Source: Sindora glabra (lineage: Eukaryota > Streptophyta > Magnoliopsida > Fabales > Fabaceae). Taken from it: DNA of 64,000 bases. The DNA is taken from the NCBI GenBank assembly GCA_020226215.1, contig CM035232.1:58475220-58539219 (forward strand), written 5' to 3'. Below, one piece after another: positions 13,241 to 25,690 of the stretch. How positions within the stretch are numbered: the stretch's first letter is position 1; each line of letters opens with the position of its first letter. Under the pieces are notes generated by a model. It was not told the origin of the DNA. It saw only the letters and a program-made list of their open reading frames with translations, and did no database searches. A program made the translations under genes and the position numbers.

Positions 13241-14346
13241 GAAATACCTTTTTATTTCTAAAAAAATTATCTTTACAAAAACATTTTTCAAGTTATAAAA
13301 AAAATGAAAAAAATGCATTGAAGTTTTGAAAAATGATTTTAAATTCTTTGAGAAATTAAAATTAAGAATTACAAGATAATCTTGATCTTTAAAAAATGAA
13401 AATGACCTTTTAAAAAAAGAAAATTAGTTTTTGAAGAAATGGATGTGTTTTCTTAAAATGATTTGTCAAAGGAAAATTTCTTTTATCAAATGAAGCAATT
13501 TCCTTGCAGAAGAAAAGTGAAAGTTTAATAAAAGAAAATGATATTTTAAAAGGTAAGATGGTTACTTTTTCTCTTAAAAGTAACCTAAATACAAAGAAGT
13601 GATTGCTCTCTTAATAATAACCTTAGTCTTGACATAAAGGAGATTGCTTCATCTAAATTAAGCAAATAACATATCTAAAAAAATAGAAGAAATTTTTTTT
13701 TTTAAAATAAAAACAAGTTTTGAAAAAAGCAAAGTCATTTGGTTATTCCTTAAGAAATCATAACCAAATTTAGAAAAGAAAGGCAAATTTTTGAAAAAGG
13801 ATTTTTCATAATTTGTAAAAGGAAAGAAAGTTGAATTCTCTTATAGCAAGATAAAAACATTCTTTTGACAAAGTGAGAGTTAGCTTTGTATAAGGAAAAA
13901 ATAAGAAATGTCATAAGAATTTCTTTATAAAAGTAACTCAAAACCTTAACCCTAATTTAGCTTGCAACATCTATATGAAAAATAAACATATATCCTAATT
14001 TTGTGTTCACAAGAAGAGATTGCTTGATCATTATACACCAAAAGGGAGACTTAAGGGTCAATGCTTGAAAGAGAAAGGAATTAACTAAAGGACCTAAAAT
14101 GATTTAGGTAATTAAAATATAATAGTTATTTTTTGTAGGTAAATCTCAAGGCAAGTGTTAGAAAAGACTATTAGTTCTTTGATAGTTAGTTACTTAAAGC
14201 ACATGATGGAAACTTTAAACAAGTTCATTTCCCCCAAGCTAATTCAAAAAAGGTGATGTAGTTCTTGCTAATGACATAAGACATAAAATTATTAGGATTA
14301 GCATAAATTTTTCATTTCATCTTAATAATGTTACAATGGTGGAAAT

Positions 14347-14819
14347 AAAGCTATATATAGGTTGGACACCTGCCTAACCTAAAAAAATACAAGACTTGAG
14401 CTCTTTTTCATGGTCTAATAGTCTTGTTAGGCATTTTTTTATGGCTCAACTATTATTTGTGTTAGGCTTAGGTTATGATAATAAGAAACAGATCGACCCT
14501 ACTCAACCTGATTATATTAAATTATTTTTAATATAAAAAAATTAATTTGATATAATTAAATATTTTATATGTCTAAATGTCTTATTATTTCTTTAAATAT
14601 ATTTTTTATTTTAAAAAAATTTTACCTAAAAATTAAAAAATAATAATATTTAAGCTTTTAGGTTAACCCTTTGGGCCATGCACAAAAATAATTAAGTTAG
14701 GCCATGCTATTTTTTCAAAATTAAATAGGTTAGGCTCGAGCTTAAGTTATAAATTTCATCTAATTTTACACAAAAAGCTTTGCCTAAGGTTTGACAATGC
14801 GACTCATGTACATCTCTAA
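14347..14819 (+). mobile_element. hAT-like MITE inserted in the Copia body
   Basis: A 473-base non-coding insertion rich in ggttaggc/gggcc phrases, found between gag-side and integrase-side Copia sequence. Its right end, reverse complemented, starts ttagagatgtacatgagtcg. Its left end, aaagctatatataggttgg, is a diverged match. It is flanked by near-identical 8-mers: gtggaaat (14339-14346) and gtggaaaa (14820-14827). An 8-base target duplication is the mark of hAT elements. The end sequences resemble a common plant MITE type with a 'taggggtgtacatgggt' end. The terminal repeats are worn, so ends are good to a few bases. Confidence 0.55.
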
Positions 14820-14919
14820 GTGGAAAAATTCAAACATAACCTCTTAATCAACTTTGTAAAAAAGGCTATAGATTTATATTTGAATTCTTTCATTTTTATG
14901 AATAACATTAATGCTATCT

Positions 14920-15602
14920 ACTAAAGGATATTTCTCTAAAAAAAGCTAAATGTTTCATTTCAAAAGCTAATCAAAATTGGCTTCGCTATAAAAGGTTAGG
15001 CTATGTTTACTTGTACCTTATTTCAATCCTTCACAAAAATGATTTAGTTCATGGCTTTCAATAAACTTTGAGAAAAATCATATATGCAATGCTTGTTAGC
15101 AAGGAAAACAAGTAAAATCTTCTTTTTAACCTAAAAATGTTATTTTCACTTCAAAACCTTTGGAGCTTTTGCATATAAATTTTTTTTATCCTACTAAGAT
15201 CCAAAGTTCTAAAGGTAAAATATATGGCTTAATTATTATTGATGATTTCTTAAGATATACTTGAGTGCTCTTTCTAGCTCATAAAGATGAAACGTTTAAT
15301 GAATTTGATAAGTTTTGCTAAAAAAATAAATATAAGAAAGGTATATGCATATCTAGCATTAAAAGTGATCATAATGAAAAATTTGAAAACCATATTTTTG
15401 AAAGTTTTTTTTCAAGAAAATGGTATATATCATAGTTATTCATACTTTAAAACTTCTCACCAAAATGAGGCCATTAAAAGGAAAAGTAAGACTGTAATTG
15501 ATATGGTTAAAACTATACTTTGTGAAAATAATCTTTTAAAATATTTTTAGGTAGAAACCATAAATGTTTCATGTTATATCACAAATGGATGCTTAATACA
15601 TC
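14920..15602 (+). pseudogene. Copia GAG-pre-integrase and integrase core remnant
   Basis: Near 14960-15130 the frames read N-W-L-R-Y-K-R-L-G-Y and N-D-L-V-H-G-F, degenerate forms of the L-W-H-x-R-L-G-H and D-L-V-x-G-L blocks before integrase. The open stretch 15287-15550 carries Y-L-A-L-K-V-I-I-M-K-N (family I-R-S-D-H-G-x-E-F), then F-F-Q-E-N-G-I-Y-H-S-Y-S-Y and S-H-Q-N-E-A-I-K-R-K (family P-Q-Q-N-G-V-V-E-R-K), and M-V-K-T-I-L. The central catalytic aspartate block is not conserved. The frame is cut by the insertion at 15603 and resumes at 17048. Confidence 0.75.
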
Positions 15603-17042
15603 TGATGCTTGTGACTTACACCAAATAAAATAACAAACTTGCTTAAATATATAGTAAAGGGTGAGTTTGAGTCATACCCAAAGGAATAGAAGTCAATTGG
15701 CAAAATAGAATGCAAAATAAGGGGTTTTCAATAGTAATTTTAAATGAAAAATTGAAAGTAGAATTAAATTAAAACTAATAGAAGATGGATATAAGATTTC
15801 ATACTTTAATTTTTTGATTTCTCATCAACATTCAACAAATCTACTTATAATTCGATTACTTAACCGATGGATACCTCAAAGCCACTAGTAAACATATAAA
15901 TTCCTAATATGGACTAATTAGAACATGTGACCAATCATTCCTTTATTACTAAGTTGATTCAAAACAAGCACTTAAATTTAATTAATAATAGTTTTAAGCA
16001 TTCAGAACTAAGTTAAAGCTAAATCTGGTGATTTTTTAAGTGATAATTACTAAATTTGTTCTTTATTTTTCATAGACATCATAAATTTAACAAGCAAAAA
16101 TTAGATATCTATTGGGTATTGATTTGCAATTAACCATTCTAATTCTACAAGCGAGAATTAACAACAATCAATCATATAATATTGATCATCAAGAATAACT
16201 AACTAATAGGCCCTATCAGTGAATTATCAAAGCAATCATAATTGATGAAGTGTAGAAAAATAAGGGATAGTTAAATTATAATTAGATTGAAGAAAGGAAA
16301 CTTAAAACTAAACCAAATTTAAAGTGTTTAAAACTCTTTAACTTTAAAAGAAAATCAACTAATCACAGTGGTTTACACAACTTAAAAAAAAGATGATTGC
16401 TATCTAGAATAAATATATGTGCCTTTAGAGGCACAAAACTAAGTTATATCTAATTTCATAAACTGGAAAATCTAATAAAGTAGGTAAACATTCTTCTTAA
16501 GGTTATAAAGGATGGAGCCCTGCTTAAATTGAAAGCTCATAGTAATAATATTCATAGCAGTAAATTTTTATAAGTCAAATTATAGCTCATGTTTGACCAT
16601 CAAAGTGGCGTAGTTTCACTAATCCCCAAATATGATTTTTAGGTTGAGTTTAAGTTAACCTCGGGTTTGGTTTCACCTTGATTGAACATTATAAGCTTTA
16701 AATATAACTCAAAAATTGTGATTGGGTCAATTTGGATAGAAATACTACTTTATCTTCATGACCAAATTTGTCGCTTTAAACATTTGAAGCGAATTCTAGC
16801 CAAAATACGAAAGTTTAATAGCTTCCTTTTAGCTTTCTAATATCATAAAGATTATCTAATTTGGAGCTTTAGAACTCAAGTTATAGCTATAAAAAAATGA
16901 AATAGTATAAAAATTTAACATCAATCAAATAATTTAATATCATTAAAAAAAATCATAACCTAATAATAAAACAAGATCAACTCCATTAAATTAAACATAT
17001 GAAAGATAAAATAGGAGAACATAATTTTAGGGAATATCTTGC
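15603..17042. mobile_element. LTR-like insertion (about 1.44 kb) in the Copia integrase
   Basis: Copia coding similarity stops at 15602 (C-L-I-x) and resumes at 17048 (P-I-L-K-K-A-L-Y-E-L), so about 1.44 kb was inserted. acatc flanks it on both sides (15598-15602 and 17043-17047), fitting a 5-base target duplication. It starts tgatgcttgtgac. If the right end is taken as ...ttgca, the duplication is four bases, catc. The internal text (caaacttgc, agtttgagtcatacccaaaggaata) is typical of short plant LTR/TRIM-like repeats. There is no coding capacity. Solo LTR is the best reading, and the superfamily is unknown. Confidence 0.6.
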
Positions 17043-17047
17043 ACATC

Positions 17048-18015
17048 GACACCCTATCTTGAAAAAAGCTCTTTATGAGCTTTAGAATGGAAGAATTAAT
17101 ATTGGCTACTTCCATGCATTTAGATGTAGAAGTTATATCCTAAACAATAGGAAAGACTAGCTTACTAAGTTTGATTCAAGATCCAATGAAGATATTTACT
17201 TAGGTTACTTTATCACTAACAAAGCTTATAGAGTTTACAATAAAAGAACTCTTATAATAAAAGAATCCATGCATGTTAGGTTTGATAAGAATAATGATGC
17301 TTGAATGAGTAAACCTTCGAATAAAGATAATGATTTCATCTTAAAAGGAAACACATCAAAAGAAAAAGCACAATATAAGAATCTTAATGAGCAAGTTAGT
17401 TAGATCAAATAAGATCAAAATAAGTAAAAAGTTCTAAATAAGCAAGATGGATTCAAAAAGTAAGTTGACCTAAACATGCAAGAGGATCAGATCAAGCAAC
17501 CCATAGAGCAAACTCCTAAGTTAAAATGTTAAGGTCTTCTAAAAGGATAGAGGCACATGCCAAGCTATCCAAGTGAGCATATCATTGTTGATCCTTCTCA
17601 AGGAATTCGAACAAGGTCCTCATTTAGAAAAAAATAATAATAACTTAACTCTTCTTTCTCACATTGAACCAAAAAATTTTGATAAAGCATTTCTTAATAA
17701 GAGTGGGATCCATGTAACTCAAGAGGAACTCCACCAATTTAAGAAGAATGAAGTATATACTCTTGTGCCTAAGCTTTTTAATCATCCAATTATTAGCACC
17801 AAGTGGGTATTTTGAAATAAGCTTAATGAATATGGAAAAATGATAAGAAACAAAGATTAGTAACATAAGGATACTATTATTAGGAAAGTATTGATCATGA
17901 TGAAAATTGTGCACCTATTGCTAAACCTGAATCAATTAGAATGCTACTTTCTTTTATATCTTAAAAAAATTTCAAGCTTTATCAAATAGATATTAAAAGT
18001 GATTTCTTGAATGGT
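17048..18015 (+). pseudogene. Copia integrase C-terminus and N-terminal reverse transcriptase remnant
   Basis: Reads L-K-K-A-L-Y-E-L ... Y-F-H-A-F-R-C-R-S-Y-I-L-N-N, then K-F-D-S-R-S-N-E-D-I-Y-L-G-Y and K-A-Y-R-V-Y-N-K-R-T, the conserved integrase tail of Copia elements. From 17660 comes I-E-P-K-N-F-D-K-A-F, then Q-E-E-L-H-Q-F-K-K-N-E-V-Y-T-L-V-P and I-I-S-T-K-W-V-F, the start of the Copia reverse transcriptase. At 17980-18013 is D-I-K-S-D-F-L-N-G, immediately before the solo LTR that splits this domain. Confidence 0.85.
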
Positions 18016-18020
18016 TAGCT
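18016..18020. repeat. Target-site duplication, left copy (tagct)
   Basis: tagct directly before the solo LTR at 18021; the identical right copy is at 19377-19381. Removing one copy and the LTR rejoins the reverse transcriptase reading through F-L-N-G toward V-Y-V-K. Confidence 0.85.
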
Positions 18021-19376
18021 TGATGGGATCGGGAGCCATACAAGCGCAGCAGAATAAATCGATCCCAACCAATGGATCCATGAAAAATATTAAATCAGAA
18101 CAAGGATTCATTCAATACCTTAATAATGACTCTAGAACTCAGTCGTTGATCACCTCTTCAGCTTCCTTTTAGGCTAAAGACTCCGAAGTATCCACATGGA
18201 CCTATGAATCACTGATGAACGTCCACACGAACACTGGTTGGAATTGTTCTCCTTTGCCTCGTAGTGCTAGTTACGCCTCTTCAAGGGTTTTAGTCAAGAA
18301 GAAGTGCTAGGATTTTTTTGTGCTTGGGATGCGTGAATAATATCTATTATTAGCTAACAAGTCTATTTAAATGGGTGCATAGAAAACCTTAACTATTTGG
18401 GCTTTGTTTCATATATAATTATGGGCTTATTATTGGGTCTTATAATTATAACATGGAATTCCTAAATATTAGGCCCAAACAATTTAGTCTATTAATTCCA
18501 AATCTACTAGGCTCTAAGTGTGCGACCCTACAGGCTCTCATCACGTTGGCAATGATCATTAATTATATTAATGATAAAAAATAATGAATGGTATCTAGCA
18601 ACATATCATTGTTACCAAAGTAATGAGAAAGTCGATGATTTGACTAAACCTTTACATGTGATTGTCATCTATGTCCTTTTGTCCTAAACATCTAGATTGA
18701 GCACAAGACATGGACCGTGTCATTCCTATATAACTCAGTTTCTTAATCCCTAAGTGAGCTAACTGAAGTAAATATAATTGACATCCCATGTTAATTTTTT
18801 TGAGTATGGCCATTCATTTTCTCAGCTTTACTTAATCAAGGGACCCATAGATGTTGCTCCTGTTATATAGGAGGGACAAATTCCATCTTGATCATACAAA
18901 TTCCTCTACATGATATGTGACATATCTAATAACTACCCTTGCATTCACTCAACCATGAGTGACATAGAATAGTATTAAAATATGAAACTCACATGTAAGG
19001 AACCTTAGTGATTTCAGGTCAAAGGACTATATTAAAAATGATCACTAAGAATCACTCATGACACTCATATAACAATCCATGTAGTGTTCTTAGGATGGAT
19101 TGGTCCAGTATACAAGTTCTCTAACTTGTACTCATTTGTAAACTTAATATCCCATATAAGTCATCACACATGCTAGTCTTAACATATCAAAGCAACCTAA
19201 TCCATAATGATATATGACTAGGGACATTTAAGAATATAATTATTCTAAGGTTATTATCATAATTAAATATATTATGCAGAAAATATATATAAATATATTA
19301 TTAGAATTGTCATTAAAATAATATGATTCAAGTTTACAATCATCTATATGATTGGTTTAGGGCATATACACTAACA
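18021..19376 (-). mobile_element. Solo LTR nested in Copia reverse transcriptase
   Basis: A 1356-base non-coding insertion that begins tg and ends ca, with identical 5-base flanks tagct (18016-18020 and 19377-19381). On the minus strand it starts tgttagtgtatatgccc, the same start as the solo LTR at 54131-55601. The two copies also share an internal region around 19085-19165, matched near 54350-54430. There is no gag-pol next to it and no second LTR, so it is a solo LTR left by recombination between the ends of a once full element. It is younger than the Copia element it splits. Confidence 0.85.
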
Positions 19377-19381
19377 TAGCT

Positions 19382-20268
19382 AAATAGAAAGTTTATGTTA
19401 AATAACCTCCTAGCATTGAAAATTTTAAAAAACTAAATTATGTTTCTGAACCCACCAAAGTTTTATGTAATCTTAAATAAGCTCCTAGAAGCTTGGCATA
19501 AGAGACTTAATAAATTCCTTGTTGAAAATACTTTTAAAAGAGAAAAAGTAGACATTACTCTTTTCATCAAATATATTAAGCATGATATTTTAATTGCACA
19601 AGTATTTGTTGATAATATTATATTTGAGTTTATTAATAAGTTTTTGTACAATGAATTTTCTAGTCATATAAAAAGGGAGCTTGAAATAAGCATAATGGGA
19701 AAGCTTAAATTCTTTCTTGAACTTTAAATGAAACAAACCAATGATGGAATTTTCATTAGCCAAGCTAAGTACACTAAATATTTCTTAAAGAGATTTGGGA
19801 TAAAGAATGTAAAGATTCTTGTTACATTTGTAAGCCTCTCCACTAAACTTGATATGGATAAAAATGTTAAGGTGGTAAATAATAATTGATATAGAGGTAT
19901 AATTAGTTCATTGCTCTATCTAACTACTAGTAGACTAGATATCATGTTTAGTATATGTTTATATGTAAGAGATCAATTTGATCCTAAGGAATCATACCTT
20001 GTGACTATGAAAAGAATCTTTAGATATTTACTTAGTAATAAAGATCTTGGTTTATGGTATCTCAAAAATAAATGTTTCGATCTTATTAGACACTCTAATG
20101 TTGACTTTGCTAGATGCAAGCTAGAAGGAAAAGTACTAGCAGAGCATATCATTTTCTAAGCCAATGCCTTCTTTCATGGCAAAGCATAAAGCAAGTTTCA
20201 GTTGTTTTTTCCATGGTTAAAGTAGAATACATGGCAATATGAGTTATTGTGCTTAAGTAGTGTGGATG
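19382..20268 (+). pseudogene. Copia reverse transcriptase C-terminus and RNase H remnant
   Basis: After the solo LTR the reading resumes with V-Y-V-K. The frame 19440-19727 includes W-H-K-R-L-N-K-F-L and A-Q-V-F-V-D-N-I-I-F, a diverged form of the Y-V-D-D-I-I-F catalytic block in which the first aspartate is kept and the second is replaced by N. 19740-19810 reads G-I-F-I-S-Q-A-K-Y and F-L-K-R-F-G. 19911-20159 holds L-Y-L-T-T-S-R-L-D-I-M-F and L-G-L-W-Y, the entry to RNase H. The D-S-D-W-A motif is N-V-D-F-A here. Similarity ends near 20268, where repeat copy B starts. Confidence 0.85.
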
Positions 20269-23227
20269 TATAATACCTGGTCAAAACCTAATACATAGAA
20301 ATGAATAAAATTAATTCAAACAGTGACTATTAGTAAGTAAGTGGTAAAATTATTTATTTATGCCATTAGAAGTATTTATTAGTGATAGTAGATAAAAAAG
20401 TTTTCCTTTCTAGCTTGATTAGAATTAGAATTAGCATTTCCAATTTGATTGTAATATCTTTAATTGATTACATCTTTTTGTATATAGAAAGACTCCTTAG
20501 CTATAGAAATTACTCAAGTCATCTTAACAAATTCAAGTAAAACAATACATTTCTAAGCTTTTTGCAAATTAAGGTCTTATAATTGACCTATTTTTTGTTT
20601 AATGTAGGTTTTCTACAAGTTTGATTGGAAAATGAAGTTGAGATAGTGAACTAACTTTGATTTTTGTTATTTAGATGATGTCAAATTGAGTCACTTGTGA
20701 AGTTGAAATAATAGTTGCTTGTGCATTATGGTTTCCTTTATTTATCTTTTGCTTTTTAAGGTAATGATACAACCAATATTAGTGTACTTCACACTATTCT
20801 GCATGAATTTTAATGCTTCTTTTGCATATCTTTTGCAATAGCTCTATCTTAAAATAATTGGTAGCCTATACCTTTGTTATTGAGTTCTAAAATATTTTAA
20901 ATTTTCTTTTTAAAATATAAGGTGAGAGGATTTTTATATATGTCATTGTTTTTTATGTTCATCTACGATTAATATAAGTAATTGGGACAAATTAGTAATG
21001 AATAAATCAATTTGGTAGATGAAGCTAAATTTTAATGCCACTAATACCTAAGATATGTTCATATTACCTTTAATAATAGTTCTCATATATGTAGTACATT
21101 AGTTTTCAAGAAATGATGTTATTTATTCAAAGAGAAAGTATAATTTCTAAATTTTAACTCCATTTATGACAATTTTTATCTATTAGTGCTTTATTAAATC
21201 AAGAAATTATATCACAACCAACTATGTAAACCATTAAACTAAGGAGTTTTACAACTTAATCATTTAATGCTTTATTCCTTTCTTTAGGTGTGATTCTCTA
21301 TTTCATTATAACTATTTTGCATCATGTTCACATCCATCCTTTAAAATGGAAAAGAATAGAGGAAAAGAAGTTAGAAAAAGTAATGTTATTTAAAAATAAT
21401 CTTGATTAATCAATACATCCTTATTTCTAGACTCTAAGCTATATGATTGGAAAAGTTTTAAATATATTTTCCTTTATTTTTCATTATTCTTATTCAATTT
21501 TATGCATTTTATGGATTTTTTTATAATAATTAGATGTATTGGGTAGGGCATAAGAATATACAATATACAATGTAAATAATGCAAAGGATTAGATTTTGTG
21601 GCTATGTCTTTCAATTAATATTGATTTAATTTGTAATATTTGCATGCAAAAATTTCTTCTTGTTAAAAAATCAAAAGATATCATGTTACCCCTTAGAAAA
21701 TTAAACTTTGATTTCTTAAGTATGGATTATTTATTTATTTACTACAATTGCTTATTTGGGTGACATGTTTAAATTTTATGGATGAATTGAATAAATACTG
21801 TAGGAATAATGTAAATAGTGAAATACATCACAACACATGAGAATATGAGAATGGTATTGAATATGAAAGACAAATAATGAAAACTATATGAAAAAGTGGG
21901 GCATTAACCATTAATATAGCCAACTATACCTATTTGAGCTGTTTTTTAAGCAAGCATAGTTGACTATAGCCCAACCAAATCAATTGATGAGTTAAAATTA
22001 TATTTTGCTCTCTTTTTTCCAAAATGCTTCTCAGCCTATCCAAAGGGCCTTAAACAATCTACATTCCTCTCACATTCAACTTCATCACCTTTAACTCTTT
22101 CTCAAGAAAACCTTAAGTTTCCAAGGAAATCTCCATTTCTTCACCAATCTTAACTTTTCAAGGTAAGCAACTACTAATTAATGATTTCTTATCAACGAAT
22201 CTTCTTATTGCTCTTTCATTTTCTCATACATCATTGAGTTTCTAAGACTATGTTGATGATGAAAGTGGAGTGGTTAAACCTTAACTCACTAATCCTAAAT
22301 TGTTTAGCAAATATAGGTTTCATTCGTTATCCTCTCGACTTTAAGTACTCTAAGTAATGTGAGTAGTATTCTACCAAATCTTCAAATTGAATACAATATT
22401 TTGATAAGTTTCAGTGTTTGTGGTATGTTGATGATTGTGTATGAAATTAATTTTGGATGCATTAAATGGATGAAATATATGGTAGAATGTGATATTTAAA
22501 GATGAAATTTAATGTGATTGATAGTTTAGTTGAGGTTTGGTATGAATTCAATGATGTTTGAAGGGTAATTATAGTGGATGAATAGTATTCACAAAGGAAA
22601 ATTTGCAAAATAATGAACTGATTGACTAACTATCTAAGACCTTATTGTCGACTATCAAGCTTATGATTTATCTCTAAACAATGATACTTAACTATATAGC
22701 TAACTATAATTGTTCAAAGTTGCCTTAGAAACCTTATACTTGACCATATAGTTGACTATGAGTGCCAAATTCATCTTTAAACATTGATAGTTAATTATAT
22801 AGTTGACTATAACCCTATTTTGTTACTTAATCATACTATTTGTAAAATGCATGGCATTATGCTTTCATAAGCATTCAATATACGAATGAATGACTTCAAA
22901 CACATATATAAGAATGCTTAATAGGAGAGGTAAATTGATTAGATTTCTTTTTATGGTTAAGAAAACTTACACATGATGTTATGAACTTATACATCCTAAT
23001 AAAGTGGTTGTTTAACATTGATTAGTTATGATAAGCCATGTATGACACGATTGTGATGGATTTTCATAATCCTATTATAAATGTGATGAGATGAACTTAT
23101 TCTCTTGAAAATAATGAATGATTTGAATCATGAATTATGCTATGAATGGTAATGGTGAAATAGGATAGGGGAGAATATTAAAGCATCAGGATTTATGTGT
23201 TGATTGTGTGGAATAAGGCTAACCTAG
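20269..23227 (+). repeat. Long LTR-like dispersed repeat, copy B, left part
   Basis: Begins tgtataatacctggtcaaaa, similar to the TGTAATACCCGGTC-type start of long Gypsy LTRs, exactly where Copia RNase H similarity stops. From about 21790 it runs parallel to copy A: a ttttcaaggtaagca phrase near 22150, gtgagtagtattctacc near 22360, and the gactatatagttgactat motif block at 22625-22822. No protein similarity. A younger solo LTR interrupts it at 23228. Exact boundaries need alignment. Confidence 0.45.
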
Positions 23228-24824
23228 TGTTAGGTTTCACATGTATGATATAATGTAGCGAAAAAATAGATTTTCAAAAATTATATATGTGAAACCTTCC
23301 TAGAATTTATGAACAAGGATATAGATTAATATCATAAAGATTACCTCTTAGAATGCAGTCCACAAATCACAAGCATGCCTCTACGATATTCACATGGAGT
23401 GAACGCAACCTCTCAACCTCCTACGAATCTACTAGGAGATGTCTTTTTCACAAGAGATTAGGATTTTATCCATTTTTAAGATATTTTGGTGCCAGCTTAT
23501 TATTATCACTTACAAAATGATGTCTTTATGCTTTTTATAGAACTTATACATGTCATTTTCCTAATCCAATAAGGAAACCACCTCCCCATTTTAATTTGAC
23601 TTAAAAACTAAAACCTTATCCTTATCATGGTAAGAGTGAGGAGAGTGATAGGGCTTATCTGTTACTTATTTAATATTATCTTAATATTAATAATTAAATA
23701 TTATGAGATAATAACATTATCTCATAATATAATTATCTAATATCAAATAGCATAATTATCTTATATTACTTTAATATCAAATAATATCATATAATATACC
23801 ATATATTATATGAATGTATATATTATTAATTTGATAATATATATATACAGAAAATAAGAAGCCCAATTAATAGGATTTTAGTCTAATTAAAATTCAATTA
23901 ATTATTGTTTCATTTTCACTCCTTTGTGTAACCTTGAAAGTTTTTACTACATTGGCAATGACCCATTAATGAACCATAGACAGTGAGTAGTACTAACAAT
24001 ACATCATTGCCACATGAGTAGTAAAAACGTCTATAATTCAACATCCACCTAATGTGTAAGCAACACTTTGCAACATAGTTTCTTTTATAATGATATCCAA
24101 ATTAAACTAAAGGCATGAAGTGTGTCATCCTCATTAATGTTCAATCCATATTTCTTGATACTAAATAGACTAATCTTAAACAAATGATCAATATCACATA
24201 TTGATCCATTTGAGGATAGCCATACATATCTTAATTTCACTCAATCAAAGGGCTCAAAGATGTCACTCCTTTTATATAAGAGAAATAAAATATCATCTAT
24301 ATCACTCACATCCCTCTACATGATTCATGACACACTCAATCAATGCCCTATACGTCATCCCGATTAAAGTTAATAAAAGACGGCATCAAAATGTGTATCT
24401 CCTCATGTAGGGAATTGTAATAACTTTAGGTTAAAAAACTACTTGCACTGTGGTCACATAAGAATAGCTAATAACACTTGTTAATCCATATAGTATTCTC
24501 ATAGCAAGTCAGTCCAGTATATTTGTTTACTAATAATATACTCATGTATTGACTTGATATTTCATATCCATGATTCACAATCATCAATTATCATGCAGGC
24601 TAATCTTAATATGCTATTGCTATCCTTTTTGCAACAATACTTGGTCGAGGACATTTTAGGAATAATAAAAATTATTTTAGAAATAATTATTGTATTAAGT
24701 TATAAATTGTACAAAAATTAAAATAAAATATAATAATTGCATTACCTAAGATAAAAATATAATATATTGTGTATTATTACAATTATTTTATGATTGGCTT
24801 CTTGGATACACACACACACCAACA
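23228..24824 (-). mobile_element. Solo LTR, diverged relative of the 18021 and 54131 LTRs
   Basis: A 1597-base insertion beginning tgttagg and ending ccaaca, with near-matching 5-base flanks: cctag (23223-23227) and cccag (24825-24829). Copy A of the host repeat reads aaggttaaccctagaggg at the matching point, which supports insertion at this spot. Internally it shares phrases with the solo LTR at 18021, for example gtccagtata, then actcatgtattgacttgatatttc near 24530, in the same orientation. It is clearly more diverged than the other two are from each other. No coding content. Confidence 0.65.
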
Positions 24825-24829
24825 CCCAG

Positions 24830-25690
24830 GAGCATAAGATTAGAGATTGTTTGAAATAAGACTAGCAGGGAAATACATAGAGGAAATTTTTTTAATTTAT
24901 ATATTTATTACTATTGGTGTTGATGTGTTATGGAGTGATAATCTATGGGTAATTAGCTATGCAATGATCATGGTGATGATAAATGACTAAGTATTTAACA
25001 TTTGAAGCTCTATCTAACATGGGAGCTTGAAATGTTTATTGTTGTCTCTTTTATTCTTATTCAATGTTCTTAAGTTAATTTATATGGATTAATAGGTAGA
25101 ATATTCCTAAATAAATCTCATATTTAATATTTTATATGTTTAACACTTCAGATGCACAGTAGGATTTTCCTCTCCCACCATTATAGTAAGCAGGAACCTC
25201 CTTTAAAGGTATTGGCATCCATCTTTTGGCACAGTATTGGAACACTTGTATATATGAGATAGTGGGTCAAGTAACGCAATTAGCTAAATTACTCTTGTGA
25301 CTAAGATATGGATACTCATCTATGATTTGCATAGTTATGGTAACTTGTAGCCAAATGATGGAGTTCATAAGTTAACCTAACTATTCTCTTGATAAATTAA
25401 TTGTTGTGTGATGAATTCTTGAACATGAATGCAAGTTAGATGTTTCTTGATGAATGAGTGCAATCTAAGAATAAAATCTTTGTTATATTTATTAATATGT
25501 GAGAATAAGTTAATAAGATTATTGGAAGAATGATCCTATATCAATCATGGCTCAGTTAGGTCATGACATGTCATTAGATAATCAATACTTCTCAAACTTT
25601 AAGAAAACTTAAAATTTGCCTTTTAATCTGTTTGTTATATTTTTTTATAATTATTTTTATCATACTTATCTTGGTGCATCTAGATAAAGA
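24830..25690 (+). repeat. Long LTR-like dispersed repeat, copy B, right part
   Basis: Continuation of copy B after the solo LTR. It shares the gtaagcagga...cctttataaagg-like phrase (25186) and the ggtcaagta/ggttaggta phrase (25264) with copy A in the same order. The right end is not clear and is placed where similarity fades. No gene. Confidence 0.4.

Larger units (their letters stand above)
12131..20268 (+). mobile_element. Decayed Copia retrotransposon body (gag-pol), heavily invaded
   Basis: Degenerate primer-binding site at 12132-12150, then gag, protease-side spacer, integrase, reverse transcriptase and RNase H in Copia order on the plus strand. Three later insertions interrupt it: a hAT-like MITE (14347-14819), an LTR-like piece (15603-17042) and a solo LTR (18021-19376). 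The body stops inside RNase H near 20268, where repeat copy B begins, so the 3' LTR is missing. Many stops and frameshifts show that it is long dead. The gag opening and zinc-knuckle spacing resemble SIRE/Tork-type Copia elements; the lineage call is an inference. Confidence 0.8.

Noticed and set aside
8310..25690. Copies A and B as the two LTRs of one giant element
   Set aside because: The sequence between them is a Copia gag-pol with its own primer site and a different LTR end, and copy B begins abruptly inside RNase H, so they are better read as separate insertions of one family.
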